Shown here one piece after another: positions 48,563 through 57,061 of a stretch of 64,000 nt of DNA. Positions within the stretch are counted from its first letter, which is position 1, and every line of letters begins with the position of its first letter. The notes beneath the pieces were generated by a model. It was not told where the DNA came from, did not search any database, and saw only the letters and a list, made by a program, of their open reading frames with translations. The stretch is from Leptospirales bacterium (GTDB lineage: Bacteria > Spirochaetota > Leptospiria > Leptospirales > Leptospiraceae), in NCBI GenBank assembly GCA_013297885.1, contig JAAFIR010000021.1, positions 18,447-82,446 of the forward strand, in the 5' to 3' direction. Position numbers and translations under genes: made by a program.

Positions 48563-50481
48563 TTTTTCTTAATAAGCAACATGGTGGTATCATCATGTTG
48601 TGTTTTCATATTTTTTGAAAAATCATCTAGGTCTTGTTTAATAGAATTTAGAATTTCTTGAGAGGATTTATGTGCAGTTTTTAAAAATGATTCGATGAGT
48701 CTTTCTTCTTCAAACATTTCACCTTTAGTGTTTAAAGTTTCAGTGACTCCATCAGTAAATAATAAAATTGAGTCACCTGATTCCAAATTAATTTTTCCTT
48801 CAGAATAAGTTTTTTCAATATCAGGAATTATTCCGAGTATTGTCCCACCAGTGAAAACAATTTCAATTTGATTTATTTTTTTTCTATAGATTAAAATATT
48901 CCCATGACCTCCACCAGCAAATGTGAATTCTTTTTCATCATGATTCCACATAAGACAAACCATAGACATAAATCTTGTTGTAGCAGAATTTTTATAATTA
49001 TAATAAAGATAAGAATTTAATTCTTTCATAATTTCTGAAACTTGTTTGATTCTTCTTATAACTGAATGAATAATTGTGCGAGCAGTAACCATCACCATTC
49101 CAGCAGGTAAACCTTTTCCAGAAACATCACCAATCGCAAATAAAATTTCTTTTTGATCTGGAGAAATTAATATATCATAATAATCTCCACCAATTTCTCT
49201 AGCTGGTTCCATCAAACCTGCAATATCAAATTCTCTAGTGGGAGGCATTTTAGTAGGTAGTAAATTTAATTGAATTTCTTTTGCAATTTCTACTTCTTTT
49301 TCAAGTCTTTCTTGTTTTGTCATCTTATGATATAAAAATGCATTATCAATAGTCATTTTTACTAAATCGTTATATGCTGATAAAACTTCAATATCGTCTT
49401 CTGAAAAAAATAATGTATTTGTTCTACCTAGTAAAAAAACATATTCATTTACTTCAATTGTAAAAGATGTTAAATTTAAGACATCTCTTCCTTTAAAACC
49501 AAGTTCTGTTAAAACTATTTCATCTGATTCTTTAAAAGAAATAGCTTTCTCATTCCCAAAAAATTTTTTATATTTTTCGTGGTTATCTAGAATAATTGAA
49601 TTTTGATCAAAATCAAATGTTGTAAGTGTTCGAAGTAATTTATGTGAAGTGACAACATTAAACTTTTTATTGTACACTAATAATAAATTCAAATCAGTTT
49701 CAACAATACCTGAAATTGTCAATAAAGACATCCGTATAATTTCAGCTGTATTATTTAAATACAATTTATTTAAAGTGAGTCCAGAGGAATGTAGTCCTTC
49801 ATACTGTTTATATTTTTGTGTAGCTTTGTTAAATAAAATTGCATGGTTTAAAGCAATAGCAAATTCTTTAATTATCAATTCAATTATATCTTTTAATTTA
49901 AAAACTCTATTAGCTTCTCTTTTTGAATCAAAATCAATTGTTATCAACCCTACTAGGGTTTTTTTATTTACAACTGGAAAAAGAATTTGAAATTTTGCTT
50001 TTGTAATCCTGTTATAAAGTTTACCAATTTGTTTTTTTTTATCAATTAGAATTAGTAAAACTTCATTTTTTATAATTGACTGAATATAAGGATGAGTTAA
50101 ATTTTTTGTGCTTATTTTCATTTTTGTCAAAACATTTTCTTTTTTTTGATTATCTGAAATATAATTATTAAATTTTAAAAACTGATTTAATGTATCGTGA
50201 ATCATAAAACCAATTTTTTCTAATTTGAATTTATTTTTTAAAATAGAGAGGGTCTTAAGACATAACTCATTCATTTCTAAATCTGAATCATAAATAGTTA
50301 AAAATTCTGTGAGCAAATCATTTACTTGAATAGCTCTTGTTTTTTTTGGGAATCTAATTTTTGTTCTTTTTTCTAAAATCCATTCTTTAGAACAAGTAAT
50401 ACAATTAAATCTTCCTGAAATTGTTACACCTTTTGGAGTTTGTTTTAAACCGCAAAGTAAACAAGTTTCAGTTGATTCCAT
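48559..50481 (-). CDS. PP2C (RsbU/SpoIIE-type) phosphatase with zinc finger and GAF regions
   Basis: A 640-residue cytoplasmic phosphatase. An N-terminal C-L-L-C ... C-I-T-C zinc knuckle (about 7-31) is followed by two GAF-like segments (about 60-215 and 230-385) and a PP2C/SpoIIE domain (about 395-640). That domain has [22 protein letters not shown] and L-F-T-D-G-V-T-E, all metal-binding aspartates present. It probably dephosphorylates STAS proteins such as those at 14.2 and 26.0 kb (inference). It lies 2 bases after hslU on the same strand. Confidence 0.88.
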   Translation of the reverse strand: MESTETCLLCGLKQTPKGVTISGRFNCITCSKEWILEKRTKIRFPKKTRAIQVNDLLTEFLTIYDSDLEMNELCLKTLSILKNKFKLEKIGFMIHDTLNQFLKFNNYISDNQKKENVLTKMKISTKNLTHPYIQSIIKNEVLLILIDKKKQIGKLYNRITKAKFQILFPVVNKKTLVGLITIDFDSKREANRVFKLKDIIELIIKEFAIALNHAILFNKATQKYKQYEGLHSSGLTLNKLYLNNTAEIIRMSLLTISGIVETDLNLLLVYNKKFNVVTSHKLLRTLTTFDFDQNSIILDNHEKYKKFFGNEKAISFKESDEIVLTELGFKGRDVLNLTSFTIEVNEYVFLLGRTNTLFFSEDDIEVLSAYNDLVKMTIDNAFLYHKMTKQERLEKEVEIAKEIQLNLLPTKMPPTREFDIAGLMEPAREIGGDYYDILISPDQKEILFAIGDVSGKGLPAGMVMVTARTIIHSVIRRIKQVSEIMKELNSYLYYNYKNSATTRFMSMVCLMWNHDEKEFTFAGGGHGNILIYRKKINQIEIVFTGGTILGIIPDIEKTYSEGKINLESGDSILLFTDGVTETLNTKGEMFEEERLIESFLKTAHKSSQEILNSIKQDLDDFSKNMKTQHDDTTMLLIKKN

Positions 50482-50483
50482 TA

Positions 50484-51893
50484 TTATAAAATGTAATTGG
50501 AAAGATCTCTGTCTTCAACAATTCCTTTCATTTTTGCTATTACAAAATTTGCATCAATTATTTGCATTTTTTCAGTAAGTTCCGGACCTTCAAAACTAAT
50601 ATCTTCTAATAGTTTTTCAATAATTGTATTTAATCTTCTTGCACCAATATTTTCAGTTTTTTCATTCACTTCAAATGCCATTTGTGCTATTTCTTTTATT
50701 CCATCTTCTTTAAAATCAAGAGTGATTCCCTCAGTTGAAAGTAGAGCTTGGTATTGCTTAGTGAGAGAAGATTTTGGTGCAGTTAAAATTTTTATAAAAT
50801 CATTCATTTCTAATTTATCTAGTTCCACGCGGATTGGAAATCTACCTTGAAGTTCAGGAATGAGATCTGATGGTTTTGAAATATGAAACGCACCAGCAGC
50901 AATAAATAAAATATGATCTGTTTTAATTGGACCAAGTTTGGTGTTTACAGTTGCACCTTCAACAATTGGAAGTAAATCTCTTTGAACACCTTCGCGAGAA
51001 ACATCTGCACCACCACGATTTTCTTTTCCGGCAATTTTATCCATTTCATCAATAAATATAATTCCCATTTCTTCAACTCTTCTCCCGGCTTCTCTATGAA
51101 CTTTGTCTTGATCCAAAAGTTTATCTGCTTCCATTTCAGCAATTACATCAACAGCATCTTTGATGGGCATTTTTCTTTTGCGGTTTTTTTTTGGCATCAT
51201 GTCTCCAAGCATATTTTGGAGTTGGTTGTCCATATCTTCTAAATTCACAGCACCAAAAACTTGCATCATCGGCATATTGCTATTAGACGAAGAAGCCAAA
51301 TCAATTTCAATTTCTTGGTCATCCATTTTACCAGAATGAAGTTTTTTACGCATCATTTCTCTGGTTTCTAAATATCTTTCTTTTCTTTCAATTTCACCAG
51401 GGTCTTCTGCAGAATCAAAACCCACAGAAGACTTACTATTGTCTGGCAGGAGTATATCCAAAATTACTTCTTCAGCTTTTTGTTTTGCAATGTCCAAAAC
51501 TTTTTTTCTGAGTTCTGTTTTTACCATATTCAGAGAAATATTTGCTAAATCTCGAACCATTGATTCTACATCTCTACCGACATAACCAACTTCAGTATAT
51601 TTAGTTGCTTCCACTTTGATAAATGGAGCACCATAAAGTTTTGAAAGTCTACGTGCGATTTCGGTTTTACCAACACCTGTTGGACCGATCATCAAAATAT
51701 TTTTTGGATAAATTTCTTCCCGCATGGAGGCTTCTAATTTTCTTCTACGCATTCTATTTCTTAGAGCGATTGCAACAGCTTTTTTTGCATTGCCTTGACC
51801 AATGATATGTTCATCTAAATTTGAAACAATCTCTCGAGGAGTCATTTCAAAAGTTTCACCTTCATAAATAATTTGGGGTTTAATTTCGTTCAT
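50484..51893 (-). CDS. hslU: HslU ATPase subunit of HslUV protease
   Basis: A 469-residue AAA+ unfoldase. The N-terminus [17 protein letters not shown] is typical. Walker A is G-P-T-G-V-G-K-T (70-77), Walker B is [11 protein letters not shown], an I-domain spans about 120-250, and sensor residues G-R-F-P-I-R-V-E-L are present. The C-terminus ends D-L-S-N-Y-I-L, the HslV-activating tail. It unfolds substrates for HslV. The start overlaps the hslV stop by 4 bases. Confidence 0.96.
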   Translation of the reverse strand: MNEIKPQIIYEGETFEMTPREIVSNLDEHIIGQGNAKKAVAIALRNRMRRRKLEASMREEIYPKNILMIGPTGVGKTEIARRLSKLYGAPFIKVEATKYTEVGYVGRDVESMVRDLANISLNMVKTELRKKVLDIAKQKAEEVILDILLPDNSKSSVGFDSAEDPGEIERKERYLETREMMRKKLHSGKMDDQEIEIDLASSSNSNMPMMQVFGAVNLEDMDNQLQNMLGDMMPKKNRKRKMPIKDAVDVIAEMEADKLLDQDKVHREAGRRVEEMGIIFIDEMDKIAGKENRGGADVSREGVQRDLLPIVEGATVNTKLGPIKTDHILFIAAGAFHISKPSDLIPELQGRFPIRVELDKLEMNDFIKILTAPKSSLTKQYQALLSTEGITLDFKEDGIKEIAQMAFEVNEKTENIGARRLNTIIEKLLEDISFEGPELTEKMQIIDANFVIAKMKGIVEDRDLSNYIL

Positions 51894-52444
51894 GTTAATT
51901 CTTCTAATGTAAAATGATTATTTGTATAGATACAAATTTCAGCAGTGATTTTCATGGACTCTTCCACAATTTCACGAGCAGATAAATTTGATTTTCGCAT
52001 CAAAGCTTTTGCGGCTGCATAAGCATAATTTCCACCCGAGCCAATTGCTAAAATCCCTTCATCAGGTGAAATCACATCTCCAGTTCCTGAGACCAAGTAT
52101 GATTCGTCTTTGTCAGCCACAATCAAAAGTGCTTCTAATTTACGAAGCATTCTATCTGTTCTCCATTCACGAGCTAGCTCCACAACAGAACGCGACAAAG
52201 AGCCGTTAAACGCTATTACTTTTTTTTCAAAAAGTTCAAACAAAGTAAAAGCATCAGCAGCTGAACCAGCAAAGCCAGTTAAAATTTTATCGTTAAACAT
52301 TCTTCTTACTTTTTTAGCTTGGTGTTTCATCACAGTGTTTCCCATGGTCACTTGCCCATCTCCGCATAACGCCACTTTGCCGTCTTTACGAACACAAAGA
52401 ATTGTTGTGGAGTGAAATTCAGGGTAAAAATTAGAATTCTTCAT
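51890..52444 (-). CDS. hslV: HslV peptidase subunit
   Basis: A 184-residue threonine peptidase that forms the double-hexamer core. The catalytic threonine is predicted at residue 13 ([10 protein letters not shown]), so a 12-residue propeptide must be cut. Conserved [26 protein letters not shown] and A-I-G-S-G-G-N-Y-A are present. Distal hslV-hslU-PP2C operon order is usual for the first two genes. Two repeats lie upstream. Confidence 0.96.
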   Translation of the reverse strand: MKNSNFYPEFHSTTILCVRKDGKVALCGDGQVTMGNTVMKHQAKKVRRMFNDKILTGFAGSAADAFTLFELFEKKVIAFNGSLSRSVVELAREWRTDRMLRKLEALLIVADKDESYLVSGTGDVISPDEGILAIGSGGNYAYAAAKALMRKSNLSAREIVEESMKITAEICIYTNNHFTLEELT

Positions 52445-52502
52445 ATATTGGATATAATTTTAGAAAGGATTTTTTTTTAAATCTAAATAAATTCTTTTTT
52501 TT

Positions 52503-52655
52503 GGACGAATTTTTTTTACCTAACACTGTTAGCCTTCAGGCTAACAGTGTTAGGTAAAAAAAACTGGGCTTTTTGCTTCAATCTTTTGCAATCTTTTTTA
52601 AGCAAAAAAAATTTATATCAAAGCAAAAGGATTTTCGCTTCAATCCCTTTCGTTA
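52503..52655 (+). repeat. Composite hairpin repeat, copy G
   Basis: GGACGAAT leads into the longest stem of the family, a 25-bp perfect inverted repeat (52510-52534 with 52539-52563) with a TTCA loop and flanking T/A runs. CTGGGCTTTTTGCTTCAATC follows, then a TTTTGCAA...AAGCAAAAGG second region, and the end CGCTTCAATCCCTTTCG. It lies upstream of hslV, in the opposite orientation to it. Confidence 0.85.
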
Positions 52656-52760
52656 GTATAGAAAAATTTTATTTTTTATTTTTCAATTAGTTGTAAAAGG
52701 TCTTTCTATTGAAAACTCAAATTATAATAATTTGTATTATTTAAAAATTACTAACTGAAG

Positions 52761-52913
52761 TTACCAAAAATTAATTTCTAGAATATTTTTGTATATTAAA
52801 GAGAATTACAAAGTCATTATTTACGAATAAATTAAGGAAGCCTGCGGCAGCATGCCCTCTGCGAGGAGTACCCAAAAACCTCACCTGAGCACGGAGTGCG
52901 TAAGGTGAGTTAT
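52761..52913 (-). repeat. Second repeat type, copy J2 (reverse)
   Basis: The inverted homologue of 22801-22959. On the minus strand it begins AATAACTCACCTTACG right after the diguanylate cyclase stop. It contains an outer CTCACCT/AGGTGAG pair around GCACTCCGTGC and a GC-rich middle (GGTACTCCTCGCAGAGGG), and ends with the conserved TTCTAGAAATTAATTTTT. Inner stems differ between copies but stay paired. Confidence 0.75.
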
Positions 52914-52917
52914 TAAT

Positions 52918-54240
52918 TCAATTTTTTCTATTTCGTTTTACTTCATACATTGCTTGGTCTGCATTACGGATTAATTCAGAAAAAGATTTTCCTTCTTCTG
53001 GGTAAAAAGATACTCCAAAACTTCCACTAGATTCAATTTCTATACCTTTAATTTTATAATTTTCGAAAAGAGAAGTTTGAATCATTTTAAGTAAACTTAT
53101 AACTTCTTCTTTATTTTTAAAATTTTTGATAAGTATTAAAAATTCATCTCCACCAAGTCTAAAAATTGAATTCGGTGCAATAAAAATTTTTTTTAATCTA
53201 TTTGCGATTATTAGTAAAACTTCATCACCATAATCATGGCCATAATTATCATTGATTGATTTAAATCCGTCGAGATCTAAATATACTAGAGCAAAAAATT
53301 CTGTTTTTATTGAGTCAGGTGATTCTAATAATTCATACATAATTTTATCTAATTTAGTTCGATTTGCTAAACCTGTTAAAGGATCATGATAGGCAAGAAA
53401 CTCTATTTTATCCCTTGTCGCTCTGATTCCAGTTATATCTGTTGCAGAACCAGTCATCGCATAAGCAATATTATTATTATCTCTTTTTGCTAAACCTGTG
53501 AAGTTTAGATAAATAAATTCACCATTTGTCTTTTTCATTCTAAATTCAGTATTAAAATCTTTACCAGTTTCCAAATGAAGTTTAGTTTCTGAAAGAACTC
53601 GATCTCTATCATTTTCATTTATTAGTCCAAGTGCAAATTCAAAACTCACAGAATCAGAAACTCTTCTTTGACCTAAAATTTCATACATTTTATCTGACCA
53701 AAAAATATTATTCTCATTGATGTTCCACTCCCAAACACCAGAATTCATTGCCTTTAAAACAGTTCTTAATCGTTCTTCGTTATAAAGAGTTTCTTGTTCA
53801 ATTTTTTTCTTATAAGTAATATCTCTTTGTATACTAAGCCAATGTGTATAGTAACCAGATTTATCTTTTATTGGAGTAATTGTCAAATGGGACCAAAACT
53901 CTGTTCCATCTTTTTTATAATTTAAAACTTCTACATCAACAGTTTCCCAATTTTGTAAAGACTCTTTTATATGTTTTAAAGTTTTCTTATCAGTTTTTTC
54001 CCCTTGAAGGATTCTTGGAGTTTGACCAATAATTTCGTGATTTAAATAACCAGTAATTTTAGTTGAAGTTTTATTTGCATAAACGATAACAGGAAATTTT
54101 CCATCCTCTGGACTTGCAGAAGTGATTATAATTGAATCGTAAGCATTTTCAATTGCTGATTCAAAAAACTGTTGGCTAAATTCAACAGAAGACGCTTGAA
54201 AAAATTCTTGATTTAAAGATTTAAGTTTAGTTTCTAACAT
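52918..54240 (-). CDS. PAS-PAS-GGDEF diguanylate cyclase
   Basis: A 440-residue cytoplasmic protein with a PAS domain at about 22-135 (containing I-T-G-Y-L-N-H-E-I-I-G-Q-T-P-R, PAC W-L-S-I-Q-R-D-I-T) and a second PAS at about 150-270. The GGDEF domain (about 275-440) has intact F-R-L-G-G-D-E-F. It should make cyclic di-GMP, and no I-site R-x-x-D was confirmed. It is divergent from the EAL gene at 54379, so synthesis and breakdown may be co-regulated. Confidence 0.92.
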   Translation of the reverse strand: MLETKLKSLNQEFFQASSVEFSQQFFESAIENAYDSIIITSASPEDGKFPVIVYANKTSTKITGYLNHEIIGQTPRILQGEKTDKKTLKHIKESLQNWETVDVEVLNYKKDGTEFWSHLTITPIKDKSGYYTHWLSIQRDITYKKKIEQETLYNEERLRTVLKAMNSGVWEWNINENNIFWSDKMYEILGQRRVSDSVSFEFALGLINENDRDRVLSETKLHLETGKDFNTEFRMKKTNGEFIYLNFTGLAKRDNNNIAYAMTGSATDITGIRATRDKIEFLAYHDPLTGLANRTKLDKIMYELLESPDSIKTEFFALVYLDLDGFKSINDNYGHDYGDEVLLIIANRLKKIFIAPNSIFRLGGDEFLILIKNFKNKEEVISLLKMIQTSLFENYKIKGIEIESSGSFGVSFYPEEGKSFSELIRNADQAMYEVKRNRKN

Positions 54241-54296
54241 TGATTTTTATGTTCATCATATCTTAGACCCAAAGTTTTCACCTTATAAATGATTTT

Positions 54297-54332
54297 TTTC
54301 ATACTTAAAACAGTCTCATAAATAGTATGAAA
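54297..54332. promoter_or_regulatory. Inverted repeat between divergent GGDEF and EAL genes
   Basis: TTTCATACT (54297-54305) pairs perfectly with AGTATGAAA (54324-54332), centre spacing 18 bases. It is positioned 57 bases from the GGDEF start and 47 from the EAL start. It could be an operator for a dimeric regulator controlling both genes; this is inference from position only. Confidence 0.35.
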
Positions 54333-54378
54333 CTTAAAAATTACTATTCAAATTTTTTTACTATAGGATTTAGAAATC

Positions 54379-55152
54379 ATGGTCTATGCTGATGATAAAC
54401 AAAAAATAAAAAAACTTTCTTGTGGAGAGTGTCTTGAAGGTAATATTTTACCTTTTTCATTTTCAATGGCTTTTCAGCCTATTGTAAATTGCAATTCGAA
54501 ATCTATTTATTCCTTAGAGGCTTTAGTTCGAGGAACAAATGGTGAATCTGCTTATGAAATTCTTTCTAAGGTTAATGATAGTAACCGCTACCAATTTGAT
54601 CAGTCATGTAGAGTAAAAGCAATTGAACTAGCTAGTAAATTAGGAATTGATTCTTATTTGAATATAAATTTTTTACCTAACGCTGTTTATAAACCTGAAA
54701 ATTGTATTGCTGCTACTCTTGAAGCTTCCGAAAAATTTAATTTCCCAGTTAATAAATTAATTTTTGAAATTACAGAAGGTGAAAAAATAACTGACCAAGA
54801 ACATGTACTCTCTATTTTTATTGAATATAAAAAAAGAGGGATGAAAACTGCTATAGATGATTTTGGAGCTGGGTACTCAGGATTAAATTTATTAGCAAAA
54901 TTTCAACCTGACTATGTAAAATTAGATATGGAATTAATTAGGGATATTCATAAAGATCGAGTTAGAAAAGCAATAGTAAAATCAATTTTAAGTTGTTGTG
55001 ATGAAATTGGAATCAAAGTTAAAGCTGAGGGTGTTGAAACAATTGAGGAGTATGAATGTTTAAAAGATATGGGGATTTACCTTTTTCAAGGCTACTATTT
55101 TGCAAAACCAAAATATGAGGGTTTTGATAAAGTGGATGTTGAAAAATACTAG
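54379..55152 (+). CDS. EAL-domain cyclic di-GMP phosphodiesterase
   Basis: A 257-residue stand-alone EAL domain with a short N-terminal C-G-E-C-L-E-G segment (possible metal knuckle). Catalytic residues are intact: L-E-A-L-V-R-G, the N of L-N-I-N-F-L-P, E-I-T-E, D-D-F-G-A-G-Y-S, K-L-D and E-G-V-E, with F-Q-G-Y-Y-F-A-K-P at the end. It hydrolyses c-di-GMP to pGpG. Promoted divergently from the GGDEF gene. Confidence 0.92.
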   Translation: MVYADDKQKIKKLSCGECLEGNILPFSFSMAFQPIVNCNSKSIYSLEALVRGTNGESAYEILSKVNDSNRYQFDQSCRVKAIELASKLGIDSYLNINFLPNAVYKPENCIAATLEASEKFNFPVNKLIFEITEGEKITDQEHVLSIFIEYKKRGMKTAIDDFGAGYSGLNLLAKFQPDYVKLDMELIRDIHKDRVRKAIVKSILSCCDEIGIKVKAEGVETIEEYECLKDMGIYLFQGYYFAKPKYEGFDKVDVEKY

Positions 55153-55260
55153 AAGTTAAATTTCTATTATCACCTAAAATACTAAATCTTAAAATGAATA
55201 AAAACTCATATGGAAACGAGAAACAATCTTTTTTGAAAAAATTAGATTGTATATTGAAAT

Positions 55261-55674
55261 TTAATTACCAAATTTCAGATAAAAATACTCAAAGTAAACC
55301 AAAAACCAAATTATACAAATTTCTCCACCAAAATAAATCATTCCAAATTGAGAAATTGTTTTATAAAATAGAATCATTATCCCAAAAGTCAAAATAGAAT
55401 AAAATAAATTAGCAATCATAATTCCTTTTAAAAATATTTTCCAATTTTTTGGTTTAAATAAAAAACAAAAAAAAGAATAATTCATAAAGAAAAATGCAAT
55501 AAAAGCAAGAATAAGTGAAAATTTTTCAGATAAACCAAAAAATAGTTCAAATTTTGAAATTACTAAAATGAATAAAAAAGTAAGTGCTGCTCCAATTCCA
55601 TCTAATAAAAAAATTTGATAGGAATTAGAAAATTTTTTAGTGAAATTTTTAAATTTTTCTTGGATAAAAAGCAT
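55261..55674 (-). CDS. Four-helix conserved membrane protein
   Basis: A 137-residue integral membrane protein with four predicted helices. Recognisable pieces are F-L-L-D-G-I-G-A-A-L-T-F-L, a central N-Y-S-F-F-C-F-L-F and I-A/M-I-A-N-L-F-Y-S-I-L-T-F-G, and F-G-G-E-I-C-I-I-W-F-L-V-Y-F-E near the end. Similar small proteins occur in Bacteroidetes and spirochaetes (memory, unverified). No function known. Convergent with the EAL gene. Confidence 0.65.
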   Translation of the reverse strand: MLFIQEKFKNFTKKFSNSYQIFLLDGIGAALTFLFILVISKFELFFGLSEKFSLILAFIAFFFMNYSFFCFLFKPKNWKIFLKGIMIANLFYSILTFGIMILFYKTISQFGMIYFGGEICIIWFLVYFEYFYLKFGN

Positions 55675-55733
55675 TTTGATAAACTAAAATTTACTTTCAA
55701 TTTTAATATCAAAAAAAAAATTTTTAACTACTA

Positions 55734-55903
55734 TGCGAAACTGATTGAAGCGATGTCAAAGAAATTGTATTCCATCAAGCTTTTCCAAATACTTACACCA
55801 AATTAAACAATTTTTTGACAGTAGCTGAAAGCAGGTTTTTTTTGTGGGGTTGAAATCAAGTGAAATAATTTTTTTATAGAATTTCACACAAAAAAATTCG
55901 CCC
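55734..55903 (-). repeat. Composite hairpin repeat, copy H (reverse)
   Basis: On the minus strand: GGGCGAA, a 10-bp stem (55837-55846 with 55887-55896, CACAAAAAAA/TTTTTTTGTG), CCTGCTTTCAGCTACTGTC, a TGTCAAA/TTTGACA second stem, and the end CGCTTCAATCAGTTTCGCA. The copy is upstream of the four-helix protein. The remainder of the gap to 56109 shows nothing further. Confidence 0.8.
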
Positions 55904-56109
55904 AATTAAGAGAAAGACTGGAAATAGATTTTGAATTGAACTCTTTTTAGCATTGCATAATTGAAATTTTAATAGAGTTTAACCAACTTTAACTAAAGTT
56001 TATATATCATTTTTTAATATGTAATGTTTAAAAAGTTTGACCTGCTTCAAAAACCAGAAAATATGAAACTCAACTAAAGCTTTTTACCAAAAAAGCTGGA
56101 GGAAATGAA

Positions 56110-56868
56110 ATGCGAAACTTACAGATTTTAATTTTAGTTGGTCTAATCAGCTTTTTATGGAAAATACCAACTACTGTAGCTAAATCTAGCAAGAAAATGA
56201 TAACTTTGGACAATGAAACAATCCATAGTTTTCAAAACCAGTCCGGAAGATGGGTTTTACTCAGCGAAGGCAAAGTGAAAGTTGAATCTTTTTTAAATGA
56301 AATTGGCACAAGTGAAGAAGAATTCAGAAATATAAATTTATTAAGTGCAACTGAGTCGATTCCAAGCTCAAGACCATTATTTTTTCCATACGGAAAAGAC
56401 TATCTTTCAAAAATTACCTCAGATGGACAAACACAAGAAACAGTAGAGTCTGATTTTAGAGAATTAATTTGGCCTGTTGGAACAAAAAATTCCAAAATTT
56501 CCTCTAGACTTGGTCTACGTAGAAGTTTGATGCATAACGGAATTGATATAGCTTGCCCAAACCGTTCTCCAATTTTAGCAGCTGCAGACGGTCTTGTGCT
56601 TCTTTCTAGAAACCAAGGAAATTATGGTTTGTCAATAACCATTCAACACGAAAACAACCAGATCCAAACTGTTTACGCTCATAATTCTTTTTTACTGGTT
56701 AAAGAAGGGGAGCGTGTTCAAAAAGGTCAAATCATTGCTTTTTCAGGAAGTACAGGACACTCAACAGGACCTCATTTACATTTTGAAGTGAGATACCAAA
56801 ATATAGTTTTAAACCCTGAGCATTATTTTCCAGATAGTCCTATAGATGAGTTGCTAACTAAAAATTAA
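56110..56868 (+). CDS. M23-family metallopeptidase
   Basis: A 252-residue exported or membrane-anchored peptidase with a signal-like N-terminus (I-L-I-L-V-G-L-I-S-F-L-W). GGAGG lies 7 bases before the ATG. An unassigned linker domain (about 30-115, LysM-like remnants) precedes the LytM/M23 domain (about 120-245). Zinc ligands are H142 and D146 in M-H-N-G-I-D-I, and the H-L-H of G-P-H-L-H-F-E-V at about 222-229. It is expected to cut peptidoglycan cross-bridges or act as an amidase activator. Copy I of the repeat follows it. Confidence 0.9.
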   Translation: MRNLQILILVGLISFLWKIPTTVAKSSKKMITLDNETIHSFQNQSGRWVLLSEGKVKVESFLNEIGTSEEEFRNINLLSATESIPSSRPLFFPYGKDYLSKITSDGQTQETVESDFRELIWPVGTKNSKISSRLGLRRSLMHNGIDIACPNRSPILAAADGLVLLSRNQGNYGLSITIQHENNQIQTVYAHNSFLLVKEGERVQKGQIIAFSGSTGHSTGPHLHFEVRYQNIVLNPEHYFPDSPIDELLTKN

Positions 56869-56891
56869 TCTTATGCTCTAATCAATAAGAA

Positions 56892-57000
56892 GGGCGAATT
56901 TTTATGGTGTTAAAGTTTCAAATGAAAGTTTAACACTAAAAAAAACAGGCTTTCAGTTCGGTCAAAAAATTTTTTTATCTCTGCTTCAACCCTTTTTCCT
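56892..57000 (+). repeat. Composite hairpin repeat, copy I
   Basis: GGGCGAATTTTT, a stem built from GTGTTAAA/TTTAACAC with an inner TTTC/GAAA pair, AACAGGCTTTCAGTTCGGTC and an end GCTTCAACCCTTTTTCC. It lies 24 bases after the M23 stop and before a converging gene, a position suited to a terminator. Confidence 0.8.
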
Positions 57001-57061
57001 AAAAAATAGTGAAATCTTTTATGAATACTACTTTATCAAACATAATATGTGAAAATATTTT

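Noticed and set aside
55194..55397. 67-codon frame after the EAL gene
   Set aside because: Lys/Ser-rich, antisense to the four-helix membrane gene for most of its length, no family features.
55615..55806. 63-codon plus-strand frame overlapping the four-helix protein and copy H
   Set aside because: It runs antisense to a better gene and through a repeat, with low-complexity Lys/Phe composition.
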